Part shown: in pieces, positions 60,117-64,000 of the stretch
How the letters are laid out: every line of letters begins with the position of its first letter
Numbering within the stretch: the first letter of the stretch is position 1
Source of the DNA: Streptomyces malaysiensis subsp. samsunensis
GTDB taxonomy: Bacteria > Actinomycetota > Actinomycetes > Streptomycetales > Streptomycetaceae
Direction: 5' to 3'
Assembly (NCBI RefSeq): GCF_024519315.1
Contig: NZ_JANIIC010000036.1
Span: forward strand, 47,117-111,116
DNA length: 64,000 bases
Made by a program: the position numbers and the translations under genes
The notes under the pieces: model-generated
What the model saw: the letters and a program-made list of their open reading frames with translations, nothing else
Told to the model about the DNA's origin: nothing
Databases searched by the model: none

Positions 60117-60587
60117 ATGACGACGGCCGCGTGCGGACCGGTCGACGGGGCCGTGGAGGTCGTGGACCCGGGCGTCCCCGGCGAGCGGCCCGCCCGGTGC
60201 GTGGCCGTGGTCGGCGCGTCGGAGAAGGTGTTCGCCGGGCACTTTCCAGGATTCGCCATCTTCCCCGGGGTGTGTGTGGTGGAGTACGTCCAGCGCGGCG
60301 CCCTCGCCACGCTGCCCGAGCGCGAACCGGGCGGGCGCTGGGTCCTGGCGGCCGTGGAGTCCTCCCGCTTCCTCAGCCCGGTCTCTCCCGGAGACGAGCT
60401 GACCAGCGAATACGTCTGGTCGCGCAAGGACGGGGCCTGGCGCTGCCGGGCCTCGGCGGCCACCGGGCGCGGGCCCGCAGCGCAGATAAGGCTGCGCTTC
60501 GAGAACCGGGACGCCCCGGGCGCGGAGGCCGGGGTGGAGGAGCGAAGAGACCAAGACGTACGCGCCCGAGGAGCGGACGCCGGATGA
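60117..60587 (+). CDS. FabZ-like hotdog dehydratase, subunit 1
   Basis: 156 residues. The hotdog fold has KVFAGHFPGFAIFPGVCVVE, including the active-site His of the H-F-P-G motif. It lacks the conserved Glu of the second FabZ motif in an obvious form: VEYVQRGALATL follows instead. It overlaps the next dehydratase by 4 bp, so the two probably form a heterodimer, as in other highly reducing type II systems. Confidence 0.82.
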   Translation: MTTAACGPVDGAVEVVDPGVPGERPARCVAVVGASEKVFAGHFPGFAIFPGVCVVEYVQRGALATLPEREPGGRWVLAAVESSRFLSPVSPGDELTSEYVWSRKDGAWRCRASAATGRGPAAQIRLRFENRDAPGAEAGVEERRDQDVRARGADAG

Positions 60588-61132
60588 TCACCGTCGATGA
60601 GATCAAGCGGCTGCTGCCGCACCGCTACCCCATGCTGCTGGTCGACCGGGTCACCGAGCTGGTGCCGGGTGAGCGGGCCCGCGGGCTGAAGGCGGTCACC
60701 TGCAATGAGCCCTGGTACGAGGGGATGCCGGACACCGCGTCCGCGGAGGACTACCACTATCCGTGGACGGTGCTCATCGAGTCCTGGTGCCATGTGGCCG
60801 GGGTGCTGGTGACCTGGGACCGGCCCAACCCCGATGTGCGCGCGGGCAAGGCGATGCTGCTCGGCGGCATCACCGACGCAGAGTTCCACCGCCCGGTGGT
60901 GCCCGGCGATGTGGTGGAGCACCATGTGCGGCTGGCCCGCCGGGTCGGCGAGACCTTCGTCTTCGAGGGCGAGAGCCTGGTCGGCAAGGAGACCGCCCTC
61001 ACCATCGGGCGGCTGACGATGACCATGCGCCCGGCCTCCGAACTGACCGCCCCGCCGGTGACCGGCCCGCCCCCGGCCGACCCCCCTGCGGCTCCGCCCG
61101 TGCCCGACTCCCCTGTGCCCGACCCGCTCTGA
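60584..61132 (+). CDS. FabZ-like hotdog dehydratase, subunit 2
   Basis: 182 residues: IKRLLPHRYPMLLVDRVTEL matches the FabZ N-terminus (L-L-P-H-R-x-P). The place of the catalytic H-F-P-G loop is taken by DYHYPWTVLIESWCHVAGVL, which retains Glu in LIESW but not the usual loop. A Pro-rich tail follows. With subunit 1 providing His and this subunit providing Glu, a composite active site is possible; that is inference. Confidence 0.82.
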   Translation: MITVDEIKRLLPHRYPMLLVDRVTELVPGERARGLKAVTCNEPWYEGMPDTASAEDYHYPWTVLIESWCHVAGVLVTWDRPNPDVRAGKAMLLGGITDAEFHRPVVPGDVVEHHVRLARRVGETFVFEGESLVGKETALTIGRLTMTMRPASELTAPPVTGPPPADPPAAPPVPDSPVPDPL

Positions 61133-61166
61133 ACCACACCACCCTCCGGGAGAAGGACCTCACCGT

Positions 61167-61952
61167 ATGTCCGACCGAATATCCGACGACACGGGCCGCG
61201 CATCCGGTGACGAGAAGCCGACGCCGCGCGTCGCGCTGGTCTCCGGCGGGTCCCGCGGCATAGGCCGGGCCACCGTGCTGCGGCTGGCCCGGGACGGTTT
61301 CGACGTGGCGTTCTGCCATCGCTCCAGCCCCGACGCCGCGCATCGGCTGGAGGAGGAGGCGGCCCGGCTCGGCGGCGGGCGGGTGATCGGCAGACAGACG
61401 GATGTCCGCGACGCGGACGCGGTGCGCGAACTGGTCGCCTTCACCGAGGAGTCGCTGGGCCCGGTCGAGGTCGCGGTCACCTCCGCCGGGATCACCCGGG
61501 ACAATCCGCTGCTGCTGATGAAGGACGAGGAGTGGCGGGGGGTTCTGGAGGTCAACCTGGACGGCACCTATCACCTGTGCCGTTCCGTGGTGTTCGGAAT
61601 GATGAAACGCAAGTCCGGATGCGTCATCAACATCTCGTCGGTCGCCGGTGTCCACGGCAATGCGACCCAGAGCAATTACGCGGCCTCCAAAGCGGGGATC
61701 ATCGGTTTCACCAAGTCGCTCGCCAAGGAGGTCGGACGGTACGGCATCCGGGCCAATGTGGTGGCGCCCGGCTTCGTCGAGACCGATATGACATCGGAGC
61801 TGTCCGAGCGGGTGCGCAAGGAGGCGGAGCAGAGCATTCCGCTGCGCCGCTTCGGCCGCCCCGAGGAGGTCGCCGACATGGTCGCGTACCTGGTCGGAGC
61901 GGAGTATGTGACCGGCGCGGTGTTCCAGGTCGACGGCGGCATCGTGCTCTGA
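61167..61952 (+). CDS. 3-Ketoacyl-ACP reductase (FabG-like)
   Basis: 261 residues. SDR with VALVSGGSRGIGRATVLRLA, N-A-G equivalent VTSAGITRDNPLL, Ser in INISSVAGVHG, and catalytic Y-x3-K in SNYAASKAGIIGFTKSLAKE. C-terminal FVETDMT and TGAVFQVDGGIVL. It reduces the beta-keto group after each condensation, so the chain cannot fold into an aromatic polyketide. Last gene before a terminator. Confidence 0.94.
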   Translation: MSDRISDDTGRASGDEKPTPRVALVSGGSRGIGRATVLRLARDGFDVAFCHRSSPDAAHRLEEEAARLGGGRVIGRQTDVRDADAVRELVAFTEESLGPVEVAVTSAGITRDNPLLLMKDEEWRGVLEVNLDGTYHLCRSVVFGMMKRKSGCVINISSVAGVHGNATQSNYAASKAGIIGFTKSLAKEVGRYGIRANVVAPGFVETDMTSELSERVRKEAEQSIPLRRFGRPEEVADMVAYLVGAEYVTGAVFQVDGGIVL

Positions 61953-61960
61953 CGGGCGCT

Positions 61961-61989
61961 GCGGGCACCGTCGGTCGAGCGGTGCCCGC
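61961..61989 (+). terminator. Terminator after the ketoreductase
   Basis: GCGGGCACCG and CGGTGCCCGC form a perfect 10-bp stem with a 9-base loop, eight bases after the ketoreductase stop. It marks a likely end of the main operon, although some read-through to 62039 is possible. Confidence 0.65.
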
Positions 61990-62038
61990 GAGCTGAGAGA
62001 GCGTCACGCAGGAGACGGAAGAGGGAGGGGGTACGGAC

Positions 62039-62806
62039 GTGGCGGCCAAGCGCAGCAAAGCACCGCGCTTCTATTTCAATTTCCGCAGCCCGTACAGCTG
62101 GATCGCCTACCGTGATCTGATGGACCGCTATCCGGATGTCGCACAGGCGGTGGAATGGCACCCCTGGTGGGAGCCGGACGCGGACGGTGAGCGCCGTATG
62201 GCCGAACACGGCCATCACTTTCCGTATACGGCGATGTCCCGGGAGAAGCAGCTCTATATCCTCCAGGATGTGCGCAGGCTGACGACCGACCGCGGGCTCG
62301 CGGTCAGCTGGCCGGTGGATCGCGGCCCGGTCTGGGAGGTGCCGCATCTGCCGTACTTCCGCGCGCTGGACGCGGGGCTCGGCCCCGCCTGGATCGAGCG
62401 CGTCTACCGTGCGCGCTGGCTGGAGGGCCGCGACATCTGCGACCGTACGACCATCGCGGCCATCGCCGCGGAGCTGGGGCTTCCGGCCGACCGGGCGGCA
62501 GCAGCGGCCGATGACGAGGAGCTGCGCGGTGGCCGGGGGCTCCAGGCCCTGCTCACGCTCAGCGACGCCGGGGCGTTCGGCGTGCCGTTCTTCACCCACG
62601 GCTATGACAAGTTCTGGGGCGTGGACCGGCTGCCGGCCTTCGTCGACTCGGTGCGCTCCCGTTCCGGGCCGGGCGCCGGCTCCGGCCCGCGCTCCCGGGA
62701 CACGCCGCCCGACGGGCCGTTGGGCGCGGACGCCGCCGGGCTGTCGGACGCGGACTTCGTCGTCGCCCGGTCGGCCGATCCGGGCCATGCCGGGGGCTGC
62801 GGCTGA
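62039..62806 (+). CDS. DsbA-fold isomerase (kappa-GST / HCCA isomerase-like)
   Basis: About 255 residues. It has a thioredoxin-like DsbA fold in which CxxC is replaced by FNFRSPYSWIAYRDL, matching the SPYS active Ser of kappa glutathione transferases and 2-hydroxychromene-2-carboxylate isomerase. The cis-Pro region is GVPFFTHGYDKFWGVDRL. Thiol-assisted cis-trans isomerisation of a polyene is a reasonable role. GTG 62039 follows GGAAGAGGGAGGGGG. The C-terminal 40 residues are polar and disordered. Confidence 0.83.
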   Translation: MAAKRSKAPRFYFNFRSPYSWIAYRDLMDRYPDVAQAVEWHPWWEPDADGERRMAEHGHHFPYTAMSREKQLYILQDVRRLTTDRGLAVSWPVDRGPVWEVPHLPYFRALDAGLGPAWIERVYRARWLEGRDICDRTTIAAIAAELGLPADRAAAAADDEELRGGRGLQALLTLSDAGAFGVPFFTHGYDKFWGVDRLPAFVDSVRSRSGPGAGSGPRSRDTPPDGPLGADAAGLSDADFVVARSADPGHAGGCG

Positions 62807-62829
62807 CTCTTCGCCCGTCCGCTCGTTCA

Positions 62830-62960
62830 CACGATGTCGCCCGACCGCCCGACCGCCCGACCGCCCGCTCCGACCGCCTGACCGCCTGACCGCCCGCTCC
62901 GACCGCCCGTCCGCGCCGACCGCCTGTCCCCCGCCCGTCCGACCGCCCGTCCCGACCGAG
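62830..62960. repeat. CGCCCGACCGCC direct repeats
   Basis: The 204-bp gap 62807-63010 is filled by short units of CCGACCGCC / GACCGCCTGACCGCC in irregular tandem. No ORF of interest; GGAGGACGCAG at its end is the ribosome site of the hydrolase. Confidence 0.8.
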
Positions 62961-63010
62961 ACGAGAACGCCCTGACCGCCGACGGACACTCCCCCTCCTG
63001 GAGGACGCAG

Positions 63011-63940
63011 ATGCCCGAGCCACGCCAGACGTCGGCGCGGCCTCCCTCGCCGGGAGCCCGCGTCCTCTCGGCCGCGGCCCTGCCGATCGCCCCGCTGTAC
63101 GGGGTCTCGCTGGCGTATCTGGCCTTCCATCCGCGGCGCCGGGAGCAGCGGGAGCACCCACGGGACCACGGGCTGCCCTGCACCGAGCTGAAGGTCCCCT
63201 TCGCGGCGCGCAAGCACCTCGACACCTGGCTGTGCCCGGGCTCTCCGGAGAAGGTGGTGGTGCTCGGGCACAGCATGGCCACGGCGAAGGACCACAGCCT
63301 CCGCCATGCGAAGTTCCTGCACGACGCCGGGTACACCGTCTGTCTGTTCGACCACCGCAACCACGGGGCCAGCAGCGACGACCGGGCGCTGTTCGGGCTC
63401 GGCGACCGGTTCGCGGGCGATGTCACCGCCGTGGTGTCCCATCTGCGCGACCAGCGAGGGTACGGCTCGGCGCGGATAGCCTTCTACGGCTTCTCGTTCT
63501 CGTGCTTCTCGTCGATGTGGGCGCTGACCCACGACGGGTTCGAACTCGACGCGCTGGTGTGCGACAGCGGGCCGGGGCACGATGTCCCGCCGCTGCTGCG
63601 CAAGTTCCTGGAGGCGGACGCGCTGCCGCTGCCCGACCTGCTGAGGGGCGAACCGGCCCGTTCGGTGGTGGCACGGACGCTGTGCGCGGTGGGTCCGGCC
63701 ATGCTGCGGGCCCAGTGGCCCCCGCCCGCGACGGGCAAGTTCGCCAAGATCCCCCTGTTGTTCATGTCGGGCGAGCACGATGCGATCGTGCCGCCGTCCT
63801 CGGTGGACGCGCTGGCCGAACGCTATGCCCAGGCCGAGACGCACGTTCTGCCGGGAGCCGAGCATCTGCTCGGGCTGGAGACCGATCCTGAAGGCTACGC
63901 GAGCGTGGTGCTGGATTTCCTTGAGCGGGCCCTGGGGTAG
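63011..63940 (+). CDS. Alpha/beta hydrolase
   Basis: 309 residues. An N-terminal hydrophobic segment (about 17-40) may anchor it. VVVLGHSMATAKDHSL is the oxyanion region, VCLFDHRNHGASSDDRAL follows, and the nucleophile elbow reads FYGFSFSCFSSMWAL (G-F-S-F-S, changed from G-x-S-x-G). Acid and His are in LLFMSGEHDAIVPP and PGAEHLLGLE. It could hydrolyse the acyl thioester or an ester of the product. The cluster continues beyond it. Confidence 0.83.
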   Translation: MPEPRQTSARPPSPGARVLSAAALPIAPLYGVSLAYLAFHPRRREQREHPRDHGLPCTELKVPFAARKHLDTWLCPGSPEKVVVLGHSMATAKDHSLRHAKFLHDAGYTVCLFDHRNHGASSDDRALFGLGDRFAGDVTAVVSHLRDQRGYGSARIAFYGFSFSCFSSMWALTHDGFELDALVCDSGPGHDVPPLLRKFLEADALPLPDLLRGEPARSVVARTLCAVGPAMLRAQWPPPATGKFAKIPLLFMSGEHDAIVPPSSVDALAERYAQAETHVLPGAEHLLGLETDPEGYASVVLDFLERALG

Positions 63941-63994
63941 CAACCTTGACCGTCCTCGCCGGGACGGAACTTTTGGGAAGAGGGAAGAGAGAGC

Positions 63995-64000
63995 ATGCAA
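63995..64000 (+). CDS. Start of a further gene, cut by the window edge
   Basis: ATG at 63995 preceded by a GGAAGAGGGAAGAGAGA leader looks like a gene start in the same direction as the cluster. Only two codons are present, so no product can be named. Confidence 0.3.

Noticed and set aside
47766..61952. The operon as the primary fatty acid synthase
   Set aside because: Streptomyces primary FAS is a compact fabD-fabH-acpP-fabF group. This one has six KS homologues, no FabH, and lies among bldA-linked regulators and exporters.

Overview
The window is high-GC actinobacterial chromosome, almost certainly Streptomyces. Supporting signs are the codon bias, leaderless or GTG starts, class E and class F sortases, a csl-type locus (CslA, GlxA and a GH6 enzyme), a DasR-type (dre) operator in front of a chitin-type LPMO, an XRE/DUF5753 + DUF397 + HATPase trio, GGGGCTCCGCCCC intergenic palindromes, and rare TTA (bldA) codons confined to a few genes.

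Left part (1-21 kb). Envelope and housekeeping genes: DUF3618 protein, GroES-like protein, class A penicillin-binding protein, a two-permease ABC-2 exporter with its ATPase, DUF1707 protein, GDSL/SGNH lipase, DUF445 protein, class E sortase, DUF6412 protein, YidC-like insertase, and a fumarylacetoacetate-hydrolase-family gene cut by an in-frame stop. Next come a heme-degrading-domain protein and a Gfo/Idh/MocA oxidoreductase, divergent from a ROK regulator across a clean palindrome. They are followed by a long Asp/Thr-rich surface protein with an LAATG sorting signal, an antitoxin-like protein, a HAD phosphatase, a secreted protein and a class F sortase.

Middle (21-37 kb). A 0.5-kb array of GGGGCTnnGCCCC palindromes precedes a GH6 lipoprotein with a TTA codon. 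A small membrane protein, a 28-residue cationic peptide ORF and a histidine kinase follow. The kinase's response regulator is truncated right against the stop of convergent glxA. The adjoining cslA is broken by a large internal deletion and a 1-nt frameshift. Then come a GntR regulator, a secreted choice-of-anchor protein, a TMEM175-type channel, a PadR regulator, tRNA-Lys(CUU), an AA10 LPMO, an XRE/DUF397/HATPase group and a small protein with a C-terminal putative signalling motif.

Right part (37.5-64 kb, open at the end). This is a large specialised-metabolite locus. Three paralogous HTH regulators, each with exactly one in-frame TTA codon that I found, flank transport and tailoring genes (NitT/TauT-like permease and binding protein, two MFS exporters, an F420-type luciferase-like oxidoreductase, a Zn alcohol dehydrogenase). 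A tightly overlapping operon then encodes a highly reducing type II polyketide synthase. It has two ACPs, three ketosynthases with full Cys-His-His triads, three KS-like proteins lacking catalytic residues, a double-hotdog thioesterase-like protein, a FabI/FabL-type enoyl reductase (Y-x6-K), three DsrE-superfamily proteins, a malonyl-transferase, two FabZ-like dehydratases and a FabG ketoreductase. A kappa-GST/HCCA-isomerase-like protein and an alpha/beta hydrolase follow after a terminator. There are no aromatases or cyclases, so the product should be a reduced or polyene chain. The DsrE trio suggests a sulfur-relay or thiol step and is the most unusual part of the window.
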